This document shows positions 24,076 through 32,284 of a stretch of DNA of 64,000 nucleotides, one piece after another. The DNA is from Yinghuangia elevatio (GTDB taxonomy: Bacteria; Actinomycetota; Actinomycetes; Streptomycetales; Streptomycetaceae). A program made the translations under genes and the position numbers. Every line of letters begins with the position of its first letter. Positions within the stretch are counted from its first letter, which is position 1. The stretch is taken from NCBI RefSeq assembly GCF_040649515.1, contig NZ_JBEZFP010000028.1:1-64000 (forward strand), written 5' to 3'. The notes under the pieces are model-generated. The model ran no database searches, was not told where the DNA came from, and saw only the letters and a program-made list of their open reading frames with translations.

Positions 24076-25815
24076 ATGGCTTCGGGGCACGGACGCGCGC
24101 GGGACGGACGCGGCAGCGAACTCGGCGCGATGGACGACGCGGACGTCGCCGACCTGTGGATCATGGACGAGGAGACCGGCGCCTACCGGATGAAGACTCC
24201 GGAGGAGATCGAGGCCGCGAAGGTGGTCACGGTCGAGCCGACCGAGGCACCGGACGCCACGCCGCCGTCCCGGCGCTCCACACGGCGGCCGCCGCCCAAG
24301 AGCAAGGTCAAGCGCCGGCTCAAGGTGACCGCGATCAGCGTCGCCGTGCTGCTGGTGGTGCTCGTGGGCGGGGCGTACGGCTACTACGAATACCTCAACA
24401 GCCGGATCAAGACCGACGACCTCAGCGGTTCGGTGGACAAGGTCCCAGAGGCGGCCGAGGACGAGTTCGGCCGCACGCCGATGAACATCCTTCTCATCGG
24501 CTCCGATTCGCGCCTGGGGGAGGGCAACACCGGCTACGGCGCGAACGGCAAGGAAGGCACCGCGGACACCACGCTGCTGCTGCACCTGTCCGCCGACCGC
24601 TCCAACGCGACAGTGGTGAGCATCCCGCGCGACACCCTGGTGACCCGTCCGTCCTGCAAGCTGGACAACGGTGAAATACAGCCCGCCAAGCAGAACTTCG
24701 CCTTCAACGCCACCCTGCTGAATCCGGGCGGACCGCCGTGCACGGTGGCGACGGTCGAGAGCATGCTCAAGGTGAAGATCGACCACTGGATGATGATCGA
24801 GTTCAAGGGCGTCAAGGCGATGACGAGCGCCGTAGGCGGCGTGCCGATCAACTTGTGTGACCGGCTGTACGACCCGAAGAAGACCGGCCAGGGCACCGGC
24901 CTCGACCTTCCCGCCGGCGAGCACCGGCTGAAGGGCGAGGACGCGCTGAGGTTCCTGCGCGCCCGGCACGGCTTCTACGGGGAAAGCGACCTGGCCCGCA
25001 TCGAGGCGCAGAAGTCCTTCCTGATGGCGCTGGCACGCGAGATCAAGACCAGTGCCACGTGGAAGGACCCGGCCGCGATCTTCAAGATAGCCCAGGCCGC
25101 AACCGGCAACATCACGGTCGACGACGGGCTGAACCGCATCGAGAAGTTGGTGGCGCTGGGGAACGAGATCAAGAAGGTCCCCGAGAAGCGCATGGCGTTC
25201 ACCACGCTCCCGGTCATGGACGTGCCGCACGAGGACCCGAAGGTGCACGTCCAGGCGCGGCAGCCCGCGGCCGACAATCTTTGGGCGTCGGTACGCAACG
25301 ACGTCGCGGTCACCAAGGGCGATCCCGCGCCCGCCGGTTCGGTGGCGCCGAGCTCGCAGGCCCCGGCCCCGCCGCAGATCGACCCGGCCACAATCAAGGT
25401 CTCGGTGCGCAACACCACTGTCGTGCCGAAGGCGCAGGCCGTCGTGGACCAGCTTGTCGCCAAGAAGTACGCCGCGACGGTCGACCGGACGAAGGGGACC
25501 GAGCAGGGCGCCAGTTCGCTCGTCCACCCCAAGGGCAAGGCCGACGCCGCCAGGCAGCTCGCCGCCGCGGTGGGCCTACCGGAGACGGCGATCATCGAGA
25601 GCGCGACGGCCAAGCAGTTCGAGATCGTCATCGGCCTCGACTTCCCCGGGCTGAACGACAAGGACCCGACCGGGAAGGCCCCGGCCTCGTCGTCCAAGGC
25701 CCCCGCGTCCTCGAAGCCGCCCGCCACGGTGACGCCGCCGTCCAGCGAGGACATGAAGCTGAACACCGCCGACAACACGTCGTGCATCAAGACGAAGTAC
25801 TCGAAGGGCGGCTGA
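24076..25815 (+). CDS. LCP family protein 4
   Basis: 579 residues. ATG 24076 has GGGGAGAGGA upstream. MDDADVADLWIMDEETGAYR (residues 16-35) repeats the LCP 3 N-terminal motif. One membrane helix (about 88-108) leads to the LCP domain: NILLIGSDSRLG, TADTTLLLHL, VSIPRDTLV, LRFLRARH, LARIEAQKSFLM. A Ser/Pro linker and LytR_C (IKVSVRNTTVVPK) follow, ending DMKLNTADNTSCIKT. LCP 3 and LCP 4 look like a recent tandem duplication. A strong bidirectional terminator follows. Confidence 0.94.
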   Translation: MASGHGRARDGRGSELGAMDDADVADLWIMDEETGAYRMKTPEEIEAAKVVTVEPTEAPDATPPSRRSTRRPPPKSKVKRRLKVTAISVAVLLVVLVGGAYGYYEYLNSRIKTDDLSGSVDKVPEAAEDEFGRTPMNILLIGSDSRLGEGNTGYGANGKEGTADTTLLLHLSADRSNATVVSIPRDTLVTRPSCKLDNGEIQPAKQNFAFNATLLNPGGPPCTVATVESMLKVKIDHWMMIEFKGVKAMTSAVGGVPINLCDRLYDPKKTGQGTGLDLPAGEHRLKGEDALRFLRARHGFYGESDLARIEAQKSFLMALAREIKTSATWKDPAAIFKIAQAATGNITVDDGLNRIEKLVALGNEIKKVPEKRMAFTTLPVMDVPHEDPKVHVQARQPAADNLWASVRNDVAVTKGDPAPAGSVAPSSQAPAPPQIDPATIKVSVRNTTVVPKAQAVVDQLVAKKYAATVDRTKGTEQGASSLVHPKGKADAARQLAAAVGLPETAIIESATAKQFEIVIGLDFPGLNDKDPTGKAPASSSKAPASSKPPATVTPPSSEDMKLNTADNTSCIKTKYSKGG

Positions 25816-25842
25816 CCGGCGGCGGAAGCACCGGCGGCAGCA

Positions 25843-25889
25843 CCGAGGTCCGCAACCGCCCCGGAAACGGGCGCGGTTGCGGACTTCGG
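25843..25889. terminator. bidirectional terminator between LCP 4 and the beta-propeller gene
   Basis: A 17-bp stem (25843-25859 with 25873-25889, one G-U pair) continues as CCCG/CGGG around a GAAA tetraloop with one bulged C. GTTT follows on the plus strand. It lies between convergent genes and can serve both. Confidence 0.88.
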
Positions 25890-25988
25890 CGTTTCAGCCG
25901 ACCTGTGTTCTCAAGCGGCCTCGGTGTCTCAACCGAACTCGGTGTCTCAGCCCGCCTCGACGCCTCGGCGGTGCTCGCAGCGGACTGC

Positions 25989-27332
25989 TCAGCGCTGACG
26001 CGGGTCCTCGGCCGGGGTGCCGGAATCGGCCTGGGCCTTCGGGGTCAGGTACGCGATCGTCCACCCCAACTCCGGTGACACCGTGCGCTGGACGACGATG
26101 CGCTGCCCGCTCACCAGGATGCGGTCCACCGGGGCGGTCAGGGTGGTCGGTTGCGTGGTGCCGTCCGCAAGGCGGAGGACGCGGGGGCCGCCGACGCCCG
26201 GCAGGTACAGCAGGGTGCCGTCGGTGCCGCCGTCGGCCAGCGTCTTCAGGTCGGGAACAGCGCTGAACCACAAGGGCGTTCCGTCGGCGATGCGGTACGC
26301 CGCCACCCCGGCCGCGGCGCCGCGCGTCTCGTGCAGCGCCAGGACACCGCCCGACACGATCGCGTCCTGCGGATCGGAGCCGCCGACCGACCACACCCGG
26401 CGGCCGGTCGCGTCGAACGCCGTGACCGCTCCCGGCCCGCCTCCCGCGGGGCGTGTGGCGACGAGGACCTGGCCGTCGGCGACCGACCGGAAGGCCGCCT
26501 CGCCGCCGGCCGGGACCTCGGCCCGCCAGACCGGCGTCGCCGCACCCGGCTTGAAGGCGGCGACCGCACCCGGCGCGGCCACGTACACGAGCTTGCCGTC
26601 GGAGGCGACGTCGGTCCAGGTGCCCTCGACGGTCCACCGGCGGGTCACCTTGCCGGTCACGACGTCCTGCGTCGCGATGGCGGAGGTGCCGGCCTTGGCG
26701 CCCTTCGCCTGGCCGACCATCATGACCGTACGGCCGTTTCCGGTGGTGCCGGTGGCCCACCCGGTGTCCTGGTCCGGGCGGTCGCCGGTCGGGGCGAGCG
26801 GCACCTCGGCGCACCACTGGAGGTAGCCGGAGCGGGCGTCGGCGCCCATCACGCGCGTGGAGCCGTCCGACTGCGGGACGAAGGTGAGCGCCCGCAGGTT
26901 CTTCATGAAGAAGTCCGCCGGCTCGACGGCCGAACGCATCCAGTGGCGCTTGCCGTTGCGTCCCTCGTACATCGCCAGGTCGCCGGGGTCGGCGCCGCCG
27001 CGCGCGGCCAGCAGGCCAAGTTGGTCGGTGAACGTCGGGTTCGGCCCGGGCGCGGCGATGGTCCACACCGGGCCGCCGAAGGCCGCGTCGCCCTTGAACG
27101 CCGCGGCGGCGTCGAAGCCGGGGTCGGCGTTGGCGGCGCGCAGGGCCTCGTCGTCGTACGTGTCGACGAGCCGCACCGTGAAGGCGTCCGGGAAGACCTC
27201 GTTGTCGGTCAGCGTGTCGAAGTCCTGCCAGCAGGACGAGACTTCCTCGGCCTGGACGGCCACGACGCCGAGGACCGCCAGCATCGCGGCGGCGATGCCG
27301 CCCGCGGCCACCTTGCCCGCGTTCACCTTCAC
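25989..27332 (-). CDS. exported PQQ-like beta-propeller protein
   Basis: 447 residues. GTG 27332 gives VKVNAGKVAAGGIAAAMLAVLGV, an uncleaved signal anchor or signal peptide (about residues 8-27). The rest shows repeated blade-like strands with Trp and Gly-Asp turns (WRAEVPAGG, RRVWSVGGSDP, PLWFSAVPDLK), as in WD40/PQQ-like quinoprotein propellers. The key enzyme residues of PQQ dehydrogenases are not evident, so a binding or scaffold role outside the membrane is more likely. The gene lies 28 bases downstream of the sugar-nucleotide dehydrogenase stop and is probably co-transcribed with it. Confidence 0.85.
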   Translation of the reverse strand: MKVNAGKVAAGGIAAAMLAVLGVVAVQAEEVSSCWQDFDTLTDNEVFPDAFTVRLVDTYDDEALRAANADPGFDAAAAFKGDAAFGGPVWTIAAPGPNPTFTDQLGLLAARGGADPGDLAMYEGRNGKRHWMRSAVEPADFFMKNLRALTFVPQSDGSTRVMGADARSGYLQWCAEVPLAPTGDRPDQDTGWATGTTGNGRTVMMVGQAKGAKAGTSAIATQDVVTGKVTRRWTVEGTWTDVASDGKLVYVAAPGAVAAFKPGAATPVWRAEVPAGGEAAFRSVADGQVLVATRPAGGGPGAVTAFDATGRRVWSVGGSDPQDAIVSGGVLALHETRGAAAGVAAYRIADGTPLWFSAVPDLKTLADGGTDGTLLYLPGVGGPRVLRLADGTTQPTTLTAPVDRILVSGQRIVVQRTVSPELGWTIAYLTPKAQADSGTPAEDPRQR

Positions 27333-27360
27333 GTGGCTACCCCGAACTCTCGTGGGTGGA

Positions 27361-28668
27361 TCAGCGACCGCCGCCGATGGTGCGGCGGGCGACTCCCGCC
27401 CACAGGTCCGGGTCGGTGACCCGGCGGCCGTCCACGAGTGCGCGTACGCCGGGGAACTGCTCGGCGGACAACGTGCGGTACTCCGCGTGGTCGGTCTGCA
27501 CGATGACCGCGTCGACCGCGTCCCCCGCGTGGTAGGGCGCCAGACCCAGCGCGGTGATCTCGTCGTCCGCGTACATCGGGTCGGACACCAGTGCCTCGGC
27601 CCCCGCCGCGCGCAGCGCCTCCACGACCGGGAACACCCCGGAGAACGCGGTCTCCTTGACCGCACCCCGGTACGTGACACCCAGCACGGCGACGCGCGCC
27701 CCGCGCAGTCCCGTCCCGCCGCCGACCGACAGCATCCCGTCCAGCAGGCCGACCGCGTAGCCCGGCATGCCGGCGTTGGTGGTGCGGGCCGCCTTGACGA
27801 TCGTGGCGTCCGGGTCGTTGAACGCGTAGAAGCGCGGGTAGACCGGGATGCAGTGGCCGCCGACCGCGACGCCGGGGCGGTGGATGTGGCTGTAGGGCTG
27901 CGAGTTGGACGCCTCGATCACCGCGTAGATGTCGATGCCCACCGAGTCCGCGAAGCGCGCGAACTGGTTCGCCAGCCCGATGTTCACGTCGCGGTACGTC
28001 GTCTCCGCGAGCTTGGCGAGCTCCGCCGCCTCGGCACTGCCCATGTCCCACACGCCGTTGCCGCGCGCGAGGTCCGGGCGCTCGTCGAAGTCGAGCACCG
28101 CCTCGTAGAACTCGACGGACTTCTTGGCGCTGACCTCGTCGACACCGCCGACCAGCTTCGGGTAGCGGCGCAGGTCGGCGAAGATGCGGCCGGTCAGCAC
28201 GCGTTCCGGGCTGTGGCACAGGAAGAAGTCGGTGCCGCAGGTCAGGCCGGACGCAGCCTCGAGCTGCGGCAGGAAGCGCTCGCGGGTGGTGTGCACCGGC
28301 AGCGTGGTCTCGTACGACACCAGCGTGCCCGGCTTGAGGCCCGCCGCGATCGCCGCCGTGGCGGCGTCCATGGCACGGAAGTCGGGGCGCGCCTCGGCGT
28401 CCACGACGACCGGCACGACGACCACGACGTAGTCGCTCGCCGCGACCGCGGCCGTGGTGTCCGTGGTGGCGGTCAGCGCACCGGACTCGACGACCTTGCG
28501 CAGCCGCACGTCGAGCTCCGCCTCGCCGGGGAAGGGCTCGACTCCCTTGTTGACCATTTCGACCGTGGCGGCGTTGACGTCGGCGCCGACCACCTCGTGG
28601 CCCTTGGCAGCGAACTGCACGGCAAGCGGGAGGCCGATCTTCCCGAGCGCGACGACACAGATCTTCAC
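27361..28668 (-). CDS. UDP-N-acetylglucosamine/mannosamine 6-dehydrogenase (WbpA/WecC-like)
   Basis: 435 residues, the length of WbpA. GTG 28668 has GAAGG upstream and gives VKICVVALGKIGLPLAV with the NAD-binding glycine pattern. The catalytic Cys is in GVAVGGHCIPVYPRF, and LAETTYRDVNIGLANQ is the substrate-helix motif of the N-acetylhexosamine-specific dehydrogenases. Two NAD-dependent oxidations convert the C6 hydroxyl to a carboxylate. With the next four genes it fits the first step of the UDP-ManNAc3NAcA pathway, or it could act after the 2-epimerase to make UDP-ManNAcA. Confidence 0.93.
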   Translation of the reverse strand: MKICVVALGKIGLPLAVQFAAKGHEVVGADVNAATVEMVNKGVEPFPGEAELDVRLRKVVESGALTATTDTTAAVAASDYVVVVVPVVVDAEARPDFRAMDAATAAIAAGLKPGTLVSYETTLPVHTTRERFLPQLEAASGLTCGTDFFLCHSPERVLTGRIFADLRRYPKLVGGVDEVSAKKSVEFYEAVLDFDERPDLARGNGVWDMGSAEAAELAKLAETTYRDVNIGLANQFARFADSVGIDIYAVIEASNSQPYSHIHRPGVAVGGHCIPVYPRFYAFNDPDATIVKAARTTNAGMPGYAVGLLDGMLSVGGGTGLRGARVAVLGVTYRGAVKETAFSGVFPVVEALRAAGAEALVSDPMYADDEITALGLAPYHAGDAVDAVIVQTDHAEYRTLSAEQFPGVRALVDGRRVTDPDLWAGVARRTIGGGR

Positions 28669-28711
28669 GATGCGCAAACCTTCGGTCGAGGTGGTCCAGA
28701 CGGTGATCCGG

Positions 28712-28733
28712 TGCGGCCAGCGTACCGGCCGCA
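28712..28733 (-). promoter_or_regulatory. palindrome over the promoter of the sugar dehydrogenase gene
   Basis: Arms tgcggcc and ggccgca pair perfectly around 8 bases. The spacer reads, on the minus strand, ggTACGCT, a possible -10 element, about 50 bases before GTG 28668. A repressor bound here would cover the promoter. Confidence 0.45.
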
Positions 28734-28825
28734 TTTCCCCGGGGTCGAAGCCGCTGGTCGGGGCCGCGCGCGGATGATGCCCCGGCGCGCGGTCGGTGCG
28801 GGGCGCGTACGTGGGGCGGGTCGGC

Positions 28826-29989
28826 TCAGGTGCGGTCGGCCAGCGCGGCGACGACCTTCTCGGCGGCGTGGCCGTCGCCGTAGGGGTGCCCGGTCACCGG
28901 CACCGGGGTGTCCCGCAGGACGGTGTCGGCCAGACCGGCGGGGTCGGGGCAGAGCCGATTCCAGCCCCCGTCGAGGGTCTCCGGCCACTCCGTCTCGGTA
29001 CGCAGCGTCGTGCACGGGCGGCGCAGCAGGAAGACCTCCTTCTGCAGCCCCCCGGAGTCGGTCACCACGCCGCGCGAGCCGAGCACCGCGCGGACCATCT
29101 GCGGGTACGGCAGCGGCCGCGTGACCCGCAGCGAGCCCTGCCGCAGCGGGATCCCGGCGGCGGCGGCCTTGTCGCGCAGGCGCGGGTGCGCCAGCAGCAG
29201 CACGGGCAGCGGAAGGGCCGCGAGCCCTTCGACGATGGCGCGCAGCCGATCCGGGTCGTCGGTGTTCTCGGCGCGGTGCACGGTCGCCACGAGGTAGCCG
29301 CGGCCGCCGAGTTCGTCGGCGAGGCCGCGGTCCTGCCACAGGTCCGGTGCGCCCGCGCCACCCACGGTCCCGGCCGGCGCCGCGGCGTGCGGCTCGTCCT
29401 CGCCCGGCAGTTCGAGCGGCTTGCCGTCCACCGCGTCGCGCACCCGCAGCAGGATGTCGGTCATCACGTCGCCGACCATCACGGTGCGCTCGGCGAGGCC
29501 CTCGCCCGCGAGGTTGCGCACCGCGAGGTCCGTGGGGGCCAGGAGCAGGTCCGCGGCGTGGTCGGTGAGCACGCGGTTGTGCTCCTCGGGCATCCGGCGG
29601 TTGTGCGAGCGCAGGCCCGCCTCCAGGTGCGCGAGCGGCAGGTGCAGCTTCACGGCGGACACCGCGGCGGCCAGAGTCGAGTTGGTGTCGCCGTACACGA
29701 GCACCCAGTCCGGGCGTTCCCCGCCGAATAGCGTGTCGCCGAGCAGCACGTCGTCCAGTGCCGCGAGCATCGCGCCGGTCTGCGCGCCGTGCCCGCCGGA
29801 GCCGATGCCGAGGTGCACGTCCGGCTTGGGGATGCGCAGGTCGGCGAAGAAGACGTCGGAGAGGTCGGCGTCGTAGTGCTGGCCGGTGTGCACGATGCGA
29901 TGCTCGTGGCCGGTGCCGCGGAACGCCTCGGCCACCGCGGCCAGCTTGACGAATTGGGGGCGGGCGCCGACGACGCTGATGACCTTCAC
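28826..29989 (-). CDS. non-hydrolysing UDP-GlcNAc 2-epimerase family (WecB/WbpI-like)
   Basis: 387 residues. VISVVGARPQFVKLA, HTGQHYDADLSDVFF, VYGDTNSTLA, HLEAGLRSHNRRMPEEHNR and TDSGGLQKEVFLL are the family's substrate and UDP-binding motifs. It inverts C2 of a UDP-GlcNAc-type sugar. Beside the other four enzymes here it would do the last step, UDP-GlcNAc3NAcA to UDP-ManNAc3NAcA; with the dehydrogenase alone it could instead supply UDP-ManNAcA. A Gly/Ala/Pro insert (about residues 205-225) is not typical. GTG 29989 follows a -10-like TACGCT by 6 bases. Confidence 0.94.
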   Translation of the reverse strand: MKVISVVGARPQFVKLAAVAEAFRGTGHEHRIVHTGQHYDADLSDVFFADLRIPKPDVHLGIGSGGHGAQTGAMLAALDDVLLGDTLFGGERPDWVLVYGDTNSTLAAAVSAVKLHLPLAHLEAGLRSHNRRMPEEHNRVLTDHAADLLLAPTDLAVRNLAGEGLAERTVMVGDVMTDILLRVRDAVDGKPLELPGEDEPHAAAPAGTVGGAGAPDLWQDRGLADELGGRGYLVATVHRAENTDDPDRLRAIVEGLAALPLPVLLLAHPRLRDKAAAAGIPLRQGSLRVTRPLPYPQMVRAVLGSRGVVTDSGGLQKEVFLLRRPCTTLRTETEWPETLDGGWNRLCPDPAGLADTVLRDTPVPVTGHPYGDGHAAEKVVAALADRT

Positions 29990-29995
29990 GGAGCC

Positions 29996-30001
29996 AGCGT
30001 A
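29996..30001 (-). promoter_or_regulatory. -10 hexamer for leaderless 2-epimerase transcript
   Basis: TACGCT on the minus strand, 6 bases before GTG 29989, with no Shine-Dalgarno. Confidence 0.5.
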
Positions 30002-30030
30002 CGACGCCGGTTCGGTGCTCCCGGACCACG

Positions 30031-30052
30031 GCGGAGCGCTGGTACGCTCCGC
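30031..30052. promoter_or_regulatory. 22-bp perfect inverted repeat upstream of the 2-epimerase gene
   Basis: Arms gcggagcg and cgctccgc around 6 bases. It is centred about 40 bases upstream of the proposed -10 element, a plausible activator or repressor site; it could also form RNA structure after the terminator. Confidence 0.45.
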
Positions 30053-30097
30053 AGTCGGTTCGGCACGCGGCGCACGCAGCGCGTGCACCGAAAACAC

Positions 30098-30131
30098 CAT
30101 CGGCGGCCACGGTGATCCGCGGCCGCCGATG
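30098..30131 (-). terminator. rho-independent terminator after the Gfo/Idh/MocA gene
   Basis: Perfect 11-bp arms (catcggcggcc and ggccgccgatg) around 12 bases. On the minus strand the stem is followed by ggtgTTTTc. It lies 17 bases after the stop of the oxidoreductase gene and separates the pathway into two transcription units. Confidence 0.78.
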
Positions 30132-30147
30132 TGTCGTGCTTCCCGGG

Positions 30148-31152
30148 TCAGGACTCCACGGAGACCGTGACGCCCTCGGACGCGGAGTCGAGCATCGCCT
30201 GCGCGACGACGACGTTGACCAGGCCCTGGCGCATCGTGACGATGTCCGAGTCCTTGCCGAGGACCGCGTCGCGGAACGCCTCGTGCTCGGTCTGCAGCGG
30301 CTCGGGCTTGGAGATCGCGTACCGGATCATGTCGCCCTCGGACACGCCGCGGAAGTTCGACAGCGCCTCCCACTGCGTCATCATCTCGGCATTGTTGTGG
30401 AACGTCAGGTCGACGTTCAGCGTGTCCGCGATCAGGCAGCCGCGCTCGCCGGTCACTATCGTGACCCGCTCCTTCATCGGCGACAGCCAGTTCACCAGGT
30501 GGTTGGTGACGGTGCCGTCGGCGAGCTGGCCGACGACGGCCACCAGGTCCTCGAAGTCGCGACCGCTCTTGTACGCCGTGCGCGCGGACACCGAGCGGTA
30601 CGCCTGCCCGGTCACCCACGCGGTCAGGTCGATGTCGTGCGTCGCGAGGTCCTTGACCACGCCGACGTCCGAGATGCGGTTCGGGAACGGCCCCTGGCGG
30701 CGCGTGACCACCTGGTAGACGCTGCCCAGCTGGCCGTCCTCCAGGCGCGCCCGCAGCTGCTGCAGTGCCGGGTTGTAGCGCTCGATGTGGCCGACCGCGC
30801 CGACCAGGCCGGCGGCCTCGAAGGCCTCGGCGACCTTGCGCGACGACGCGACGTCCTGTGCGAGCGGCTTCTCGACCAGCGCGTGCACGCCGGCGTTCGC
30901 GAGGGTCAGCCCGAGCTTCTCGTGGAACGCCGTCGGGGCGGCGACCACGCAGTAGTCGATGCCCAGGTCGATCAGCTGCTCGACGGTGTCGAAGCGCGGT
31001 ACGCCCTGCGCCGCGCTGTGCGGGTCGCCCATCGGGTCCGCGACACCGACGAGTTCGACGCCCGCCAGGCGGCGCAGGACCCGGGCGTGGTGGCGGCCCA
31101 TCATGCCGAGCCCGATCAGGCCGGCGCGGAGCGGTGCCGTCTCAGGACTCAT
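30148..31152 (-). CDS. Gfo/Idh/MocA oxidoreductase (WbpB/WlbA-like 3-dehydrogenase)
   Basis: 334 residues. The Rossmann motif GLIGLGMMGRHHARVL is followed by VEKPLAQD with the active-site Lys, VGHIERYNPAL, and LATHDIDLTAW with the catalytic His. This combination is typical of the enzymes that oxidise C3 of UDP-GlcNAc uronic acid with NAD (WbpB/WlbA). The product would be the substrate of the aminotransferase encoded immediately upstream. The N-terminus has no signal sequence. ATG 31152 lies 44 bases after the aminotransferase stop. Confidence 0.92.
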   Translation of the reverse strand: MSPETAPLRAGLIGLGMMGRHHARVLRRLAGVELVGVADPMGDPHSAAQGVPRFDTVEQLIDLGIDYCVVAAPTAFHEKLGLTLANAGVHALVEKPLAQDVASSRKVAEAFEAAGLVGAVGHIERYNPALQQLRARLEDGQLGSVYQVVTRRQGPFPNRISDVGVVKDLATHDIDLTAWVTGQAYRSVSARTAYKSGRDFEDLVAVVGQLADGTVTNHLVNWLSPMKERVTIVTGERGCLIADTLNVDLTFHNNAEMMTQWEALSNFRGVSEGDMIRYAISKPEPLQTEHEAFRDAVLGKDSDIVTMRQGLVNVVVAQAMLDSASEGVTVSVES

Positions 31153-31195
31153 GCCGTTTCCTCACTGCTCTGACCGGTGGGCCGGCTGTGCCCGC

Positions 31196-32284
31196 TCACT
31201 GTCCGACCACCGCTTCGACGACGGTCTTGAGGTCGCCCTCGGACAGCGACGGGTGCACCGGCAGCGACAGGACCTCGCGGGCCGCCCGCTCGGTCTCCGG
31301 CAGATCCAGCGTCAGGCCGAAGGACGGGAGGCGGTGGATCGGCACCGGGTAGTAGACGCCGCTGCCGACGCCGCGCTCGGTGAGGCGCGCCGCGAACGCG
31401 TCGCGGCCGCCGGGGAACGCCTCGTCGGACACCCGGACGGTGTACTGGTGGTAGACGTGCGTGGCACCGGCCGCGACCGCCGGGGTGACGATGCCCGACC
31501 CGGCGATGCCGGCGTCGAGGTACGCGGCGTTGGCGCGGCGCTGCTCGGTCCAGCCGGCGAGGCGGCCGAGCTGGACGCGGCCGATCGCCGCGTGCAGGTC
31601 GGTCATCCGCATGTTGAAGCCGACGACCTCGTTCTCGTACCGCTTCTCCATGCCCTGGTTGCGCAGCAGGCGCAGCTTGCGGGCGATCTCCGGGTCGTCG
31701 GTGACGACCATGCCGCCTTCACCGGAGGTCATGTTCTTGGTGGGGTACAGGCTGAAGACCGCGGTCTTGCCGAAGGCGCCCACGGGGGTGCCGTGCAGTG
31801 CGGCGGCGTGCGCCTGGCAGGCGTCCTCGATGATCGCGAGGCCGTGGCGCTCGGCGATCTCGCCCAGGCGCACCATGTCGGCGGGGTGGCCGTACAGGTG
31901 GACCGGCATGATCGCGGCGGTGCGCGGCGTGATCGCGGCCTCGACGGCGGCCGGGTCGATGCAGAAGTGGTCCGGTTCGACGTCCACGAAGACCGGGGTC
32001 GCGCCGACCAGCGCGACGACGTTGGCGGTCGCCGCGAAGCTGAACGACGGCACGATCACCTCGTCGCCCGGGCCGATGCCCATGGCGATCAGGGCCAGGT
32101 GCAGGCCGGAGGTTCCGGAGTTGACCGCGACCGAGGTACGGCCGGCGACGATCTGCGCGAACTCCTGCTCGAACGCCGCGACCTCGGGACCCTGGGCGAC
32201 CATGCCGCTGCGCAGCACCCGGTCGACCGCCTCACGCTCCTCCGCGCCGAAGAACGGCGCCGCGGCGGGGATGGTTCCGGCCAT
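31196..32284 (-). CDS. DegT/DnrJ/EryC1 sugar aminotransferase (WbpE-like)
   Basis: 362 residues. VNSGTSGLHLAL, IIEDACQAHAA, SLYPTKNMTSGEGG with the PLP-binding Lys, and FNMRMTDLHAAIGRVQL are the DegT family landmarks. It should move an amino group from glutamate to the 3-keto sugar made by the WbpB-like enzyme, giving UDP-GlcNAc3NA. ATG 32284 overlaps the acetyltransferase stop (ATGA), so acetyltransferase, aminotransferase and dehydrogenase form one operon. Confidence 0.94.
   Translation of the reverse strand: MAGTIPAAAPFFGAEEREAVDRVLRSGMVAQGPEVAAFEQEFAQIVAGRTSVAVNSGTSGLHLALIAMGIGPGDEVIVPSFSFAATANVVALVGATPVFVDVEPDHFCIDPAAVEAAITPRTAAIMPVHLYGHPADMVRLGEIAERHGLAIIEDACQAHAAALHGTPVGAFGKTAVFSLYPTKNMTSGEGGMVVTDDPEIARKLRLLRNQGMEKRYENEVVGFNMRMTDLHAAIGRVQLGRLAGWTEQRRANAAYLDAGIAGSGIVTPAVAAGATHVYHQYTVRVSDEAFPGGRDAFAARLTERGVGSGVYYPVPIHRLPSFGLTLDLPETERAAREVLSLPVHPSLSEGDLKTVVEAVVGQ

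Noticed and set aside
21925..25527. 1200-codon open frame on the minus strand
   Set aside because: It is antisense to LCP 3 and LCP 4, has no known domain and an Asp/Arg/Val/His-rich composition typical of GC-driven shadow frames.
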